Assembly: GCA_036936605.1 (NCBI GenBank)
Contig: JAUPFV010000002.1
Span: 340,506,654-340,570,653 of the forward strand
Source: Limnanthes douglasii subsp. nivea
Taxonomy: Eukaryota; Streptophyta; Magnoliopsida; Brassicales; Limnanthaceae
Reading direction: 5' to 3'
DNA: 64,000 bases
Below the pieces are notes generated by a model, which saw only the letters and a list, made by a program, of their open reading frames with translations, ran no database searches and was not told the DNA's origin. Numbering within the stretch: the stretch's first letter is position 1; each line of letters starts with the position of its first letter. The position numbers and the translations under genes were made by a program. Positions 39,761 to 52,445 of this stretch are shown here, in pieces.

Positions 39761-41754
39761 TGAGTTTTTATTGGTATCTATTTATAAGTAACAGATTTTA
39801 TAAATAAGATCTGGTGGAATTATATGCTCCAAGACCCATTTGTATGAAATAAAGGTCATTGTAAATACTCATTTCCATCGAATAATAGATTAATTTTATT
39901 CATTAAATATTTTAAACTACTTTATCTATCTAAAATCCTTTTACCTTTAAGTAGAACCGTATATCAATATGGACCTCCTCAGAGATAAATTCAAGTTACT
40001 AACAAATACTCAACCAATGTTTTTTATATCTTGAAAAACAAAATTATACCAGATCATAAACAATATAGTGCTGCAAATAAGTTTTTAATAACGTATTCAT
40101 AGTTGTCCAAATATATTCAAAATAAAAAATTAACAAAAAAACATTACTGAAACTTCATAATAAAATATTTATGGTTATTCTTTAAATAAAATGAGTATAT
40201 GTTTGAAAATCTGATTAGACTGGTTTAAATTTTGTTCAAAATACTTTATCATTAATATTTCATACACACTACTATTGAATATATACATTAATCAATGATA
40301 AATAAGTACCTCTAATATTTTATATTTGAAAATATTCTAGACCATAAACTTCAAAACATGAATTTAAAATTATAAGATATTATAACCTTAAATTATTACC
40401 ATATCTAAATTTGAAATGAACTTTAGCTCATTAAGTCTGTCTTTGCTGCAGGTCAGATTTACTAGTTGCACCAATCTCTATGGCGCTTCTTTTCGTCTGG
40501 CCATGAGTTTAAGGTTTCTAGGGCAAATGTGGTTTAGTCCACTTTCACCGTACCCGTATTTGATGGAAACTTTAGGATTCTAGACTTCAAAACTTGGAAT
40601 AGAATGGTTGTCCTCAAGCATATATATGTGGTCCATTGTTAGTAGTAACAAAAATTATATTCACTATGACTTGATTAAAACAAAAACGATGAAAAGTAAA
40701 AAAAAAAACTTTAAATCTTGGATCTTATCCCTCCCATATTTGGAAGGAAAATTTACATCGTAGACCTCTAACTGGTGAAATATATATATATGATGACGAT
40801 CAGTAATGACAAGTTTACCTTCTTTTGGTAAAATAAAAGGTTGCTCTCAACCTATTTGATAACCCAATAAAAACAAATTATTATTCGTGATTCTACAATT
40901 AACATTAACCTCGAGGTTTCTGACTTTATTTTGGATGACAATTTGAACTATTCGGCCCAAATAAAATATGACAGTGGTAGAAACCACCAGAACCATTAAG
41001 AGATCAACAAACTCATTTTCTCGCACCCATCTCGGAGACATAATTATAATATCTCTAATGTTGGACATTCAAAACTGGAAATGTTAACTTGACCATCAAG
41101 GACACTTAGCATGTCATCCTGATTTCCACTCCCTATGTTGGGTGGACTGAGTTGGAATGTAAATATATAATATATCTCGTCACTATTTTATTCTTTGTTT
41201 TGCATCAATGAGAGATAAACTCGTTAGTTGGGGACTAAATTACCCTTATTACCATGTTCTATATAAATTTTATGATGAACTCATCAGTGATATAATCTGT
41301 GATTGTGTATAGAGAATTTGAAACGGCTAGTTCAAAGCTAGGGTTTACGCTTAATGGTTACGATTGGCCTTGATGTATAAAAAATACTATAAATTGGTCT
41401 CCCTGTCCTACCCTTTATTTTACGTGTGTATATACTACAAATTGGTTAAGATATTTTTTCTTTCTAATACCCTCGCCTCTATAGTTTCACACTGTATATT
41501 TTCATATATAGTGTTCAGATTATCTGGCCTATGTAAATCCTTACATGTTTCTAATTTATTTTTTGTTATTTTATCTTTTTGCGGTTATAGTCCTTTTTTA
41601 TTTTCAGTACTGATTTTTGGATTGGATGGATCTTGGTCACCCTCTCATTTTTTTGTTCGAATTTGGATTATAGGAGTTGATATTTGGTTCACATGGTTCT
41701 TTTGATAACTGACTCCCTCCTTAGTTTTTAGGTTTATTAAAGTTTGTTAGTATC
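39761..41754. other. AT-rich spacer
   Basis: Small frames at 41068-40847 (minus) and 41364-41705 (plus, hydrophobic) carry no recognised domain. Nothing else supported. Confidence 0.5.
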
Positions 41755-42200
41755 CTGATTTTCAGTTTTGAACGATAACTCGTCCATTGACTATCGACTT
41801 TAGTGACGAATAGTCCCTGAACTTTTCAAAGTCCGGTGATAGTCCTTGACTATCTAGTTTGGATAGAGTTAGTCCATCGTATCTGCTGATTGATGTAAAA
41901 CTTCCATGTGGCATCATACTAAACATAAACTTGTATCACCAATGGTCCCTCAACTTTAGGTTGAAGTTCAAATGTAGTTAAGGTTAAAGTCGAAGGACCA
42001 TTGGTGATACAACTTTATCTTAAATATGATGTCACGTGAAAACTTTGCATTAATCAACAAATGTTAGAGGACTAACTTTATCCAAACTTGATAGTTCATA
42101 GTCTACCACCAGATTTTTGAAAGTCCAAAAACTATCTGTCACTAAGATCAATAGTCCATGAACGAGTCACCAATCAAAACCCGGATTTTCAAATCTACTG
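41755..42200. mobile_element. Foldback MITE, copy 2
   Basis: Related to the element at 10549-10958. The left arm is TCCTGATTTTCAGTTTTGAACGATAACTCGTCC and the right arm, read in reverse, begins TTTTGATTGGTGACTCGTTC. A nested inverted pair, CACCAATGGTCCCTC near 41938 and AAGGACCATTGGTG near 41994, sits in the centre. It differs from copy 1 at many bases, so the two are old. Confidence 0.8.
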
Positions 42201-42496
42201 TTATTGGGTTATGTTCGTAAACCTTATACAAATTCTTTTCCGGATTGTTATATTTTTGTTTTAAGACGAATATCTCTCTACAAGATATGTCTCTCCAAAA
42301 TATGTCTCGTAAGAAGTAAATAAATAAATATAGTATTATTATTAGTATTTATTATAATATATTTATTGATAATAATTAGTTATTAAATAAAAAATATAGT
42401 TTAATTTAACATAATATGTTTATTTTATATTTATATTTATTTTATATAAAGCTAAAAGAATAAATCATCTATCCATCAGATCCAATGTATATATAT
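42201..42496. other. AT-rich spacer
   Basis: Low-complexity A/T sequence, nothing recognised. Confidence 0.6.
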
Positions 42497-42510
42497 ATAG
42501 TAAAAATAAA

Positions 42511-42733
42511 GCCCCCAAGGGGATAGCCGAGTTGGTTGAGTATGGCATTCTTATAACCAAAAGGTCATGAGTTCGAATCCCTCTACATACGCTTTCTCGG
42601 TTGAGTCTGTCACCTTGTGTGGTTTACCTTCTGGCGTTGGTTTGCAGGCTATCGCGTCAGACTGAGGGTTTACCCTGTGCGCACTCATTGCACTCTGAGT
42701 AGCGGCTGCGGGTTCCCTCCAAAAAAAAAAAAA
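42511..42733 (+). mobile_element. tRNA-derived SINE with perfect target-site duplication
   Basis: Internal RNA polymerase III promoter: box A TAGCCGAGTTGG at 42524-42535 and box B GAGTTCGAATCC at 42569-42580. The tRNA-like head is followed by an unrelated body (GGGTTTACCCTGTGCGC) and a 3' oligo(A) of 14 at 42720-42733. The flanks carry the identical 14-mer ATAGTAAAAATAAA at 42497-42510 and 42734-42747, so insertion by target-primed reverse transcription was comparatively recent. It encodes no protein and relies on LINE machinery for movement. The layout resembles the Au-like SINEs of angiosperms; the family name is not certain. Confidence 0.93.
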
Positions 42734-42749
42734 ATAGTAAAAATAAAAT

Positions 42750-42797
42750 ATTTATCTCATCCCACATATTTATGTTATTAATTAAATCTACATCATT

Positions 42798-42840
<43 letters not shown>

Positions 42841-43499
42841 GATAAATATTTTACTTTTACTCCAAAACAAAATTTAATGATCTTGTTATTAAAATTGAGA
42901 ATAAAAAAATGGTAGTAGTAGTATAGTATCTAAAAACTACTTAAACGAGTATCCGATAAAGGGATAAAGGAAAAAAGACAACAAAAAAAGGTTAGACACG
43001 CGATAACAATACAACAAACTTTATATACACGGTTGTTTTAACATTTATATTGTTATTCCAACAAGTTTCAACCCTAATACATGGTAGCCTGTAAAACTCA
43101 AGGGTTTATGTATTGGATTGTTTATATTACTGTAACCTATTTTGTTTCAATAACTTTCATTAAATTTTTTTTTATATTTTTAATTTTATTGAACCAAAAA
43201 TTTGAATTACAACAAGACTTTTATAATAGGTCCAAAAATATTTTAACCAAAACTTTAAACCTACCATCTTAAAAATAAGGAAACATATTTTCACAAAAAT
43301 TGAAAATCAGTGAGCCAATTTGAATTTGGAGAGCGAATGAACCTTGAGCTTCACATATGAGCTTGAATGAATAAGTCGACGCGAGAATGAAAAGTTTAGA
43401 GACCAAAATATTTCTATTATTACTTTAACAAGGAGATGGAGCAAGTGAAAACGAAACTGAGCATAGAACAAGCTGCAAAATTAGGATAAGAAAGAAGGG
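42750..43499. other. AT-rich spacer
   Basis: Apart from the microsatellite, only small AT-driven frames (43081-43272 plus). It may include the eroded 3' tail of LINE relic 2. Confidence 0.5.
42800..42841. repeat. (AAT)n microsatellite
   Basis: Fourteen uninterrupted AAT-type triplets, 66 bp after the SINE target duplication. Confidence 0.97.
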
Positions 43500-46400
43500 T
43501 TAATCACGCGGCTCCAATCTGAGGTAGCTGACCACCAGATTTTTAAGGAAAGTTATGGCTCTGAGGTAATTAGGAGCTTGAGCTTCATCAAATTTCAATT
43601 CCTTCTTTTCTTTAAGAGATTGCTTTGCAATCTAATCTACTTCAGAGTTCTGCTCACAAGGATAATATCCTCTCAGTATCATCTCGGTTAGAATAATTGA
43701 ATCAATTTCAATGTCGAGTTCTTTGATACCAAGATACTGACAGATAATTAGTCCATCAAAAAGTGCGATGCATTCAACAATAATAGGATTTGACTTTCCG
43801 TACAATTTGCTAAAGCCTGAGATAATAAAATAATTTTTATTTCGAATTAGCCCTCCTCCACTAGATTCACCAGATCTGATACAAGCACCATCATTGTTTA
43901 GCTTGTATCTGTTAGATTTAGGGTTCTTCTAGTTAAAAGACAGGGCTTAGCTAGAGGATTAACGCAACCAATGGGTGAAGCAATTTGTTATATTTGCCCC
44001 AATGAGTTCTTTTAAAAAGATTAGATCTGTTAAGGCTAGTGAAGATGTAGATCACCTGATTGATCAACAAACTAGGACTTTTAGTATTGTCTCTGTGCTT
44101 TTTGTTGTTTCTTGATTTTTAAATAACCCAGGCAACTATTAAGGGAAAAATAGTTCTTATGTGAATATTTTTGCTAGTAGACCAGTACCAAGTCCTTATT
44201 AAGTGCGGAAGAGACATATTTCTGGAGATGTTTATGTTGAATAGAACCGCAAATTAGTTCCACATAGACCATGAATCATAGCATTGGACAAACACATGAT
44301 TGGTTGATTCGATGTTATCACAGTTTTGACATTTAGAAGCTATGATGAATTTCCTTTTCTGGAGATTAGTCTCAGTAACGATCCAATTGAAGAATGTTCT
44401 CCAAATAAGGAAATAAAATTTCTTAGGCGTAATCTCATTCCAAGTCTTCATGTAAATATTAGAAGAATTCCTTTTAAATCTGATAGCATCCCAAGTTTTT
44501 TTTAGTTGAATTTACAATCAGGAGATAAAAACCACTTAATATAATCAGGTGTAGATCTAATAGAGATGTTCATGATTTCTTTTGTGCCAGTAGAAGATAT
44601 AGAGGATAGAAGCTTAGGCAAGTCCCATGAACCTTCAAACTAATACTTTTGAACTTTTATATTTTCCACCAATGATCTATCATCAGTTTCATTAAAGAGA
44701 ATGAAAGGTCTTTTAGTGCACTATCTATCTAGCCAAAATTCAACATTTCTAGATCCAATATCCTATAAAATATATTTATCTTCTATATCTCTTACTTTGA
44801 TAATCATTGTCTAGACTTTAGAGCTTATAATAGGCTTAGGAGAAAAAATAGGGTGATAAGATTTGCAGTATATAGAGAACATCATTTTAGCCTAACGACT
44901 TTCTTGACTTCTGAACAAAAACCATAGCTTGTGAGAATAAGCTTCCTAGATGTCATAAATACTTTTAATGTTAAGGCCACATTCACTGTAAGGTTTGCAC
45001 AATGTATTCCAAGAAGACCAATGAATGGCTCTACTGTATTCTTTGGATCCCCATAAATAATTGTTGTATAGAAGCCCAATTCTTTAAATCACTAAATTAG
45101 GAATGATAGAATTATGAGAGAGAAAGATAGGAAATGCAGAGAGTACAGACTGAATCACGGTTAATCTTCCCCCAAAAGACAGGAAAGATGAATCCCAATC
45201 GCGAATCCTGTTTATGGTATTGTCTATGAAATCTTCAAAATTTATAGCTCTGTTATTGTTGTTGATCATACTAACCAAATACTTAAAGGGAATGTAGTTG
45301 TGCTTGATGTTTACAATTACTTCCAACTCATTAGCTTTCCCGTTTGGCATCTTGACAGGAACAATGAGCTTAGATTTATCTATATTGATAAGCTTCCCAT
45401 AAACAGTTTGGTAGTGGTTTAAGAAGGAGTTAATTTGGTTAACAGTAGAGATTAAACCATTCCAGAAGACAATCAGATCATCCTCGAAGGCCATGAAAGG
45501 TATGATAATCTTTCCTATGTATTTGAAGTTGCTAGCATGATTCTCAGAATATATAGAGTTTAAACCTTTAAAAATATATTCCTATATGATTATGAAGAGG
45601 CTATGGGAGAGGGGATCCCGCTGACTCAAGCCCTTTGTAGATTTGAAGTATCCTTTCATCTCAACATTAATCACTATAAAAGAATAGACGTTTGATATAT
45701 TTTTTCCACCAGCTTTAAAAATAGATAATTAAACCCAAATCTCTCCATCACTTTAAGAAGAAACTTTTGATCAATCGTGTCAAAATCCTTTGACATATCT
45801 AGTTTAAGAATAATATTATTATCCTTGGATTTTATGTTTAAATCGTAACAGAGTTCTTGAGGAATCAGAATATGCTCCTGAATTCTTTTCCCTTTCACAA
45901 AAAACCCTTTCTCTTCAAAGATTATTTTTGGCAGAAGAATAGATAACGTGCAGTTTATTACTTTAGAAACTATTATGTTGAATATTATAGAAAAAAATGA
46001 TTAGTCTGTAGTCTGTCAAGGATTTAGGAAAGGATGATTTTCAAATTAAACAGATGACAGTTGAGTGAACTCCTTTAGGAATACAACAACCTTTAAAAGT
46101 GTCTCCAATAGCATCACAAAGATCACTGGAGATAATAGACCAACGCGATTTGAAAATTCCCTGTTGAATCCATCAGGCCCCGCAACTCAGTTTGAATTAA
46201 GAGATTTGATAATGTTATAGATTTGAAACTCACTTGGACTAACCATAAGAATCAAGTTATCTTCTTTATTGATCAATAAAAGGATCAGATCCAAGTAGGT
46301 TCCAGATGCATGGTTTTCATTATTTCCAGATAGAATTTTCAAAATGCACAATAACAGATTTGCTCATTGCTTCATGTTATTCAAGCCAATTGGACTAATC

Positions 46401-48475
46401 TCAGATTCCATTAACTATGTTTCTTTTCCTTGCTTTCTTCACCAGGTTGTGGAAGAATGTAGTGCTTTTGTCACCATCTTTAAGAAAAGAAGAGTGAGAC
46501 TTTTGTTCTCAATAAGACTCTTCCCTAGAAAAAAGAGTGAGGTCTTTTCTTTAGCGTTATCCAGGAGAATTCTATCAACAACAGAGTTTGACTCTTGGAG
46601 GTTCATTTCAATCTAATTAATTTCTTCTTTAATGTGTTTTATAGAATCAAAAATTTTTCCAAAAACATTTTTATTCCAAGTCTTCAGATCAGTATTTAGT
46701 CTTTTTAGTTTAAACCAGAAAACATGAATATGAGTTCCCATCATATTTCCAGCCCAACTATCTTTGACCAAATCAAGAAATTCTTCATGCATTACCCACA
46801 TGTTTAGGAATTTGAAGTAATAGATGATCTTATCCTGATTAGTAGATAAATAAATATTAATAGGAGAAGGATCTGAACAAGTCGTGGCCAGATAAGTGAC
46901 CTTGATAAAACAATCCTAGTTTTCTAGTAATCATTTCCAGCTTAGAAAGATGGACCATAGGTTCTTTCAAAGTAATAAAGTCAGTATTTTCAGAGCTCTT
47001 TAATGATCTTAGCATGTTTAGAGTTTATTTATTCCCCAAACCTCTGATATTATAATTCAATATTAAGATTGTTATTTATTAAATTTAGTGGGTTTAGAAA
47101 CTCCTTTGAACTGCATTAATTTAGATGAAGAATGACCTAAAGTGTTCCAACCTTTCAGCTTCTTGTACTTTTTATTTGAACCCTTTTGAGGTTCATTTCT
47201 TTCTTTTTTCTTTTGAGAACATGTGAGTTTGTTAGACTACCTGTAGTTGCTTTAGTTGGAGACTGAGGATCAAGTATGGCAATGTCAGCATTTGTATTGT
47301 TGGTGAAAAGTAAACCGCTATCAATTGAGTGAAGCACTTCAATAATCTCTGGATTCCTGAAAATGTTTAATGGACATTGTTCACATGAATCAGAGAAACT
47401 TTCTTTATCTTCTTCAAGTGTCTCTTGGTTTCCCTCATGGTGTTGTTCAACAAATTGGGATGGATGAAGGTTAGAGGATTCTAATATGATTTATGATAGC
47501 ACGGGTTTTTCGTAGGGAATGATAATAATATCTTCTTTGTTTATGATAACAGATTTAAGCCTTGACTCTTGATGTTTTGTTAGGTTTATTTAAGTGTTGA
47601 TCTTGGTAAAGGATTGTTCATTAGGTGATTTATGTTGGGAATTATAAGCTTTCTTGCTCACAAATTGATGAATCCCAATGTGCATCCAAAGATTTTAGTA
47701 ATTAGGTAGAGAGTCATAGACAACATAAATCAATAAGCCTTCTTCTTCTTCAAAACAAATCCACGGCTTCTATGGTAATAATTTTGAATTATCGACATCA
47801 ACCCATGCTTTACAACAATTATATCTTGCCCTGTTAACATTAGGAACCCATATAGTCAGAGGATAGCCTATTCCTGTAGGAATTTCTTCTTAATTCCCTT
47901 CGTTAAACATAAATTCAGGAAGTTTGGGAAGTGTAACTCATATTGGAGTTATTGGATTTTTTATAGTATGATTAAAATATGGATAAATGCAAATATTTGC
48001 AGGTCTTCCTTGAGATTAAACTTAATGAATAAATGCATGAAATCCCCGTTTGTGATACTATAGTTGCCTGCGAATCTCAATTTATAAAGAAAGTTTCTAA
48101 CTGTTTTAATGTTTGTTTTCCAGAACCAAATTTTCCTACAATGGTATGCTTCGAGATGCCCATAAGTATTTTTTGTCTCTTATTTGATAGTTGATGACAA
48201 TGTGATCAGATTTCTGGATGTAGGTTACGTTTTCGTGGAGTACTTCGTGTTTTTTGGTCTTATGATATCAACGAAGGATCTGCTGGGATTTTGGGTCTGA
48301 ACCATTTCAGCATAGGACGTGGCATTGGTATAAGCTTTTTCAAACATTAGATTATTGTGGATATTTTGCTTACAACCAGAATCTGCTATAATTAATTCAT
48401 CAGAGAGATGAATGTTCTTCATCCTTCCCAGAGCTCGGAAATCTATTTCAAGAACGAAGAAGGTTTATGATGCCG
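43500..48475 (-). mobile_element. L1-type LINE relic 2 with RNase H domain
   Basis: Minus strand, about 5 kb. The ORF1-like region at 48422-47900 includes SFVDIIRPKNTKYSTKT and a DUF4283-like stretch; spacer-like ORF1 sequence continues to about 47150. The endonuclease is mostly gone near 47080-46850. The endonuclease-RT linker at 46801-46613 reads FWFKLKRLNTDLKTWNKNVFGKIF. RT pieces at 45898-45084 include KGKRIQEHILIPQEL, ILKLDMSKDFDTI, LSQRDPLSHSLF and FEDDLIVF. The zinc-binding tail at 44451-44254 has FYFLIWRTFFNW and the C-x2-C...H...C pattern. RNase H at 43910-43640 keeps NNDGA, VECIAL and EIDSI, so the Asp-Glu-Asp triad is visible. Frameshifts and stops inactivate it. FEDD replaces the family's usual FADD. 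Confidence 0.85.
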
Positions 48476-49800
48476 ATTTAGAAGAATTCAAAGATACAAT
48501 TCGCAATAATATCTCATCTTCTTTCATGATCAAGTATAATCAACATGAGATTGAAAAAGAATTCATAACATCAGCAATAATTTAGATTAAAGACGGACTT
48601 TATTCTTGATGAGTGCAAACAGCTTTTAATTACAACACTTAAAAATAAGTTAGTTAATTAAGTTTTGCTCTATCTATGTTAACCTGTCAACAATTTCTGT
48701 TGTCGTTCCTTTCATTAAATTTACGGACACTTAGATATCAGTGTAATTTAGTTTTATATTTTTAATTTTCATTAGTAAAAAGTTGGTTAATCTTTTATAA
48801 AGAAAAGTTAAAAATATTATTTTATTTGTTTATAACATTTTATTTTATCTTTAATTAAAGCAATAATTATTGTTTCACTCGTTTTAAACTAAAAAAAAAC
48901 ATATCCAAGTGTTAAAAAAATAAATACTATATTTGAATTAGATCATAATTTTATTCTTTTTTATAATGTATGTTTTACTCCTCTTTCATGTAGGGCGGTG
49001 TTTTCACGTAAAACTGAGACTAGCTAAATTATAAATTTTATTAAATATTGATCTATTTTTATAATGTTCTATTTTATTTGTATTGATCTGGACTTTACCC
49101 AAGTGTTATATATATATATATATATATATATTATTTTTAAATATTTAATTTTCATTCTTTTAATAACATAAGATTAAATATAAATTCAATCTAACCTAAA
49201 AGATAATTTATTTATTTTCGAAATTCAAAAATTGTTTTTCAAAATAATGTTTTTGTTTTGGAACTTTACAAAAAATGAAAATAAGAAATACGAAAGTCAC
49301 AGAAAACCATTCATAATTGGAATGATTTTTAAGGAAAAAGTTGAATTCTAAAAATTCGTTGTTTATACGTAATATATAAAATTCTCAACTAAACAACAAA
49401 AAATAAAAAAAGATGATCACTCACATTTGCAATACTTGTTAGGTGTAGTCAAAAGATAATATTGTTACAAATGACATCAAAATGATATCATCATTAAACT
49501 TTACACACACGGTTAACTTGGAGATGCCAATAATAGAAAACACGTATAAGGTAATAAGGTTGTTAGATCCACTTCTACTGGTATGAATTTCTACATCAAA
49601 TTTCCGTTTACGTCCGGAGATAAAATTAACAACTAAAGTGGATTAAATATTTACAACCGTTTAGAGCCTTAACATTAGTGAAGGCTCTCAAATAAGTGTT
49701 CCCTAATGTAACACTCATGATATGTGGATGACATATTAACATGAACGCCCTTGTGAATTAAAATATTCATGAATGATAAAAAAATCTCCGATGATCTTTT
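48476..49800. other. AT-rich spacer with (TA)n
   Basis: Nothing recognisable except a (TA)n run at about 49107-49132. Confidence 0.6.
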
Positions 49801-49802
49801 AT

Positions 49803-50976
49803 GTTAGTGGAATGAGATGATTTTATCAGAGATAAAACTCGCGTTCAATAGCAATCGGTCTAAAATGCTCTATGACTTTAAAGATGATATAAAAGCAATA
49901 AAAAAGATCAAAAATGTTTGTTTAGTTACTTATAATAATAAGTTTCTCACGTGGAAATCTAACAAGTTCATCAATTCTGGCACCAGACCACTAACTACGT
50001 GGACAACGCTCATTCCACCCTAAAACGTTTCATTGGTACGAGCAAAGCTAATTTCGAGTCGTTTTGCGGTAAGGTGCATTATTTTCTCAAAATGTAATAT
50101 GGAACAAATAGAGCATCATTTAAATATAGTCGACCTATAGTCCAACATAAATTTATACACAAGGTGTACGCTAATATCAAAGGTAACCTCTCACACACTC
50201 CTTTATATATATTTTTAGATAAATTAGAATGTGCCTAAAATATTGAAATTGTGAATACTAACTGAAATAATGTTATAAAAATTATGCACGATACGTCATG
50301 TTTGCACAATATCTATGAATTTTAAAGAAAAAACGTAGTGAAACCTTTAACTCTTTCAATGATCATTGAAAGAGGTTAAATATAGTTGTTCGTACTAATG
50401 TAACAACGGTAAATCTATTAAAAAAATACAAGCTCGTTCACATTATCATGGAAACCAATTATGAAGTAAGCATAAAACATGCATACAAGAAATGGTTTGT
50501 CATAGCCTATCCGGAAACATTTTTCTTTTTAGATCATTTAAACAAACATAATCAACATGGTCGTCTAGCTGCGAAACATAAATTATATGTTTTTGTATCA
50601 TCCATCAAACAAGATACATCTTATTACGAATACGTATTAGATTTAAAGAAAGTGAATGCACATTCCCTAGGTAAAGTTTTCAATACTACATCGGTTATTT
50701 TACAGAGAGGAAGCTGAAATCCGCCATTCAAATTGCGGAGAAAAAGTGAAGTTTCGACCCAAACAACTAATCATACATATGCTGTCAACAGATTTTCTAG
50801 TAGTTAGAACTCGTATGATGCATTCACTATCAAGTGGAACGGTTAGTTGTAGCTCAATCGATACGATTTCTTCTAAAGTAATGTTGTTTGATATCTTTTA
50901 TAGATGTTATATAACTATTATTAATGGCGTTAAAGTCAATGGTTTTTCGGGTATCGATCAATTTTGTTTTCCTTGA
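49803..50976 (+). pseudogene. Unrecognised multi-fragment coding relic
   Basis: Three plus-strand frames lie in succession: 49817-50023 (68 codons; LYDFKDDIKAIKKIKNVCLV), 50448-50717 (89 codons) and 50746-50976 (76 codons). The second reads HKLYVFVSSIKQDTSYYEYV and then LDLKKVNAHSLGKVFNTTSV, with balanced, protein-like composition and slightly lower AT than the flanks. The third follows after a frameshift (RPKQLIIHMLSTDF). They read like exons or broken pieces of one protein, but I recognise no family. They end about 240 bp before a hAT-like terminal repeat and may be cargo or coding sequence of that element. Confidence 0.4.
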
Positions 50977-51217
50977 ACGAATAATAAGTTGGATGGAAGT
51001 TAATTAAATATTATTTTTATGACAAGCTGATGGATTTTGTTAACTTTTGCATGTAAATATTTAGTGGTATGGATGAGTTACTAAATATCCATAAATGTAT
51101 AAAGTAATGTGATGATATTACTACTATAGAGAATTAACTTATAAACTTTAGTTTTTATATCATTTATTTTAATAAAAAAATAATTGAAAATCAATTTTTA
51201 ATTGATTTTATTTTTTT

Positions 51218-51469
51218 AAGTGGACCGAACCGGACCGAAACCGGACCAAAACGGGACCGGACCGACCTCGGACCGAACCGAAACCGGAACCGAACCGAAC
51301 CGAACCGGACCGGACCGAACCGAACCGAAAGCTTAACGGTTCGGTCCGGTTCCAAAAATTAAAACCAAAAGCTTAACGGTCCGGTCCGGTCCGAACCGAT
51401 AAGCTTAGCGGTCCGGTCCGGTTCCTTCAAAACCCGGACCGAACCGGACTGATAACAGCCCTAACCACG
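51218..51469. mobile_element. CCGAA/CCGGA-rich terminus of a hAT-like DNA transposon
   Basis: Dense repeats of GGACCGAACCGGACC on one side and their complement CGGTCCGGTTCGG on the other, with three AGCTTAACGGT or AGCTTAGCGGT spacers. The right border reads GATAACAGCCCTA. Its complement TAGGGCTGTTATC followed by CGGTTCGG motifs is the typical start of plant hAT-type non-autonomous elements. The GC-rich block contrasts sharply with its surroundings. The matching left end was not found. Confidence 0.6.
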
Positions 51470-52445
51470 ACGCTAATGCTTCTCTCACTGACGATGACTT
51501 ACACAGTGCATATGCCTACTATTGCTAGATGGGATACAAGTGCGTCGATTTCTGATTCTCGGACCAAATTCAAGTGGTGGATCGCCATTAGTAACATGGA
51601 AGAGAGTGATGTAAGTTTTATATTCATCTAATATTTAATTTTTTAATACATTTAGGTATATTACGTGTACTAGTTTAACATATGGTTATCAAATATTTAG
51701 GCTATTTTCAAAACTTATAGGTTTATAAGAATTGAATAAAATAAATTTGATTGATATCATTTTATTTGGTTGGGTGGTGTAGATGGTAATAATTAGAAAA
51801 CCTTATTTGTTATTTTTCGTACTGTTTTCTTTTACAAATCTTGTTTGAGCCTTACCGTCCCATTCTTGATCATTTCCCATTAGAGGAAATAACTTGGTAC
51901 CATTGTGTTAATTTCAGTGTAGAACATTCACATGTATACTATCTCGAGCGGGAATTGAGGCAATTTGGACATGCCTAGGGCTTAATCTATTTTAGTTGTT
52001 CGGGCTGCAGGGCAAGGGAAAAAGGAAACTAAGACAATGTCTTACAAGTTTGATCCAGATTGTTGGGAGGGTTTAACGTATTTTTCTTGTTGAGGCCTAT
52101 ATTCAGGGAATCTATTGCTTGAGACAACAGTTTCACACTCTTGAGTATTTTATGCCTCATCGGTTGGTTAGCTGGTACGATCTTTTTAGCACATAGATTT
52201 ACCCATTAGATAATTGTGTCCACGAGGATTGTTAGCACATAGATATACCCATTAGATAATTGTGTCCACTCTTGAGTATTTTATGTATTGTGTAGGATTT
52301 TGTAATTTCTTGGAGATCCTGAGTTTGAGGAGAATTTCGATTGTCTTGCTGGGGCATATGCGGATGCTTTATCAATCTGGAGGAGACTATGTTAGACACC
52401 ATGGTTTACTTTTTATTGTTTTCCACTTCAAGTTTTATATTTGAT
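51470..52445 (+). other. Possible plant-mobile-domain-like remnant
   Basis: Translated pieces near 51880-51975 (EITWYHCVNF, VYYLERELRQFGHA) resemble the segment of plant mobile domain proteins around their R-V-L-R-Q-F-G motif. These domains are often carried by MULE or gypsy elements. The match is short and the frame is broken. The 60-codon frame at 52262-52444 is unassigned. Confidence 0.3.
52189..52284. repeat. 45-bp tandem duplication
   Basis: AGCACATAGATTTACCCATT begins at 52189 and its near copy at 52234. The segment ACTCTTGAGTATTTTATG at 52137 also recurs at 52267, so two overlapping duplications occurred. Confidence 0.88.

Noticed and set aside
41364..41705. Hydrophobic 113-codon frame as a membrane protein
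   Set aside because: T-rich spacer gives Phe/Leu/Ile frames by chance; no family match and it abuts a MITE.
42521..42592. A tRNA gene (A and B boxes, tRNA-like fold)
   Set aside because: The tRNA-like head continues directly into a SINE body with oligo(A) and is flanked by a 14-bp target duplication; it is a SINE, not a functional tRNA gene.
51218..51469. CpG-island promoter of a gene
   Set aside because: The GC content comes from a simple repeated motif in both orientations and no intact gene follows.
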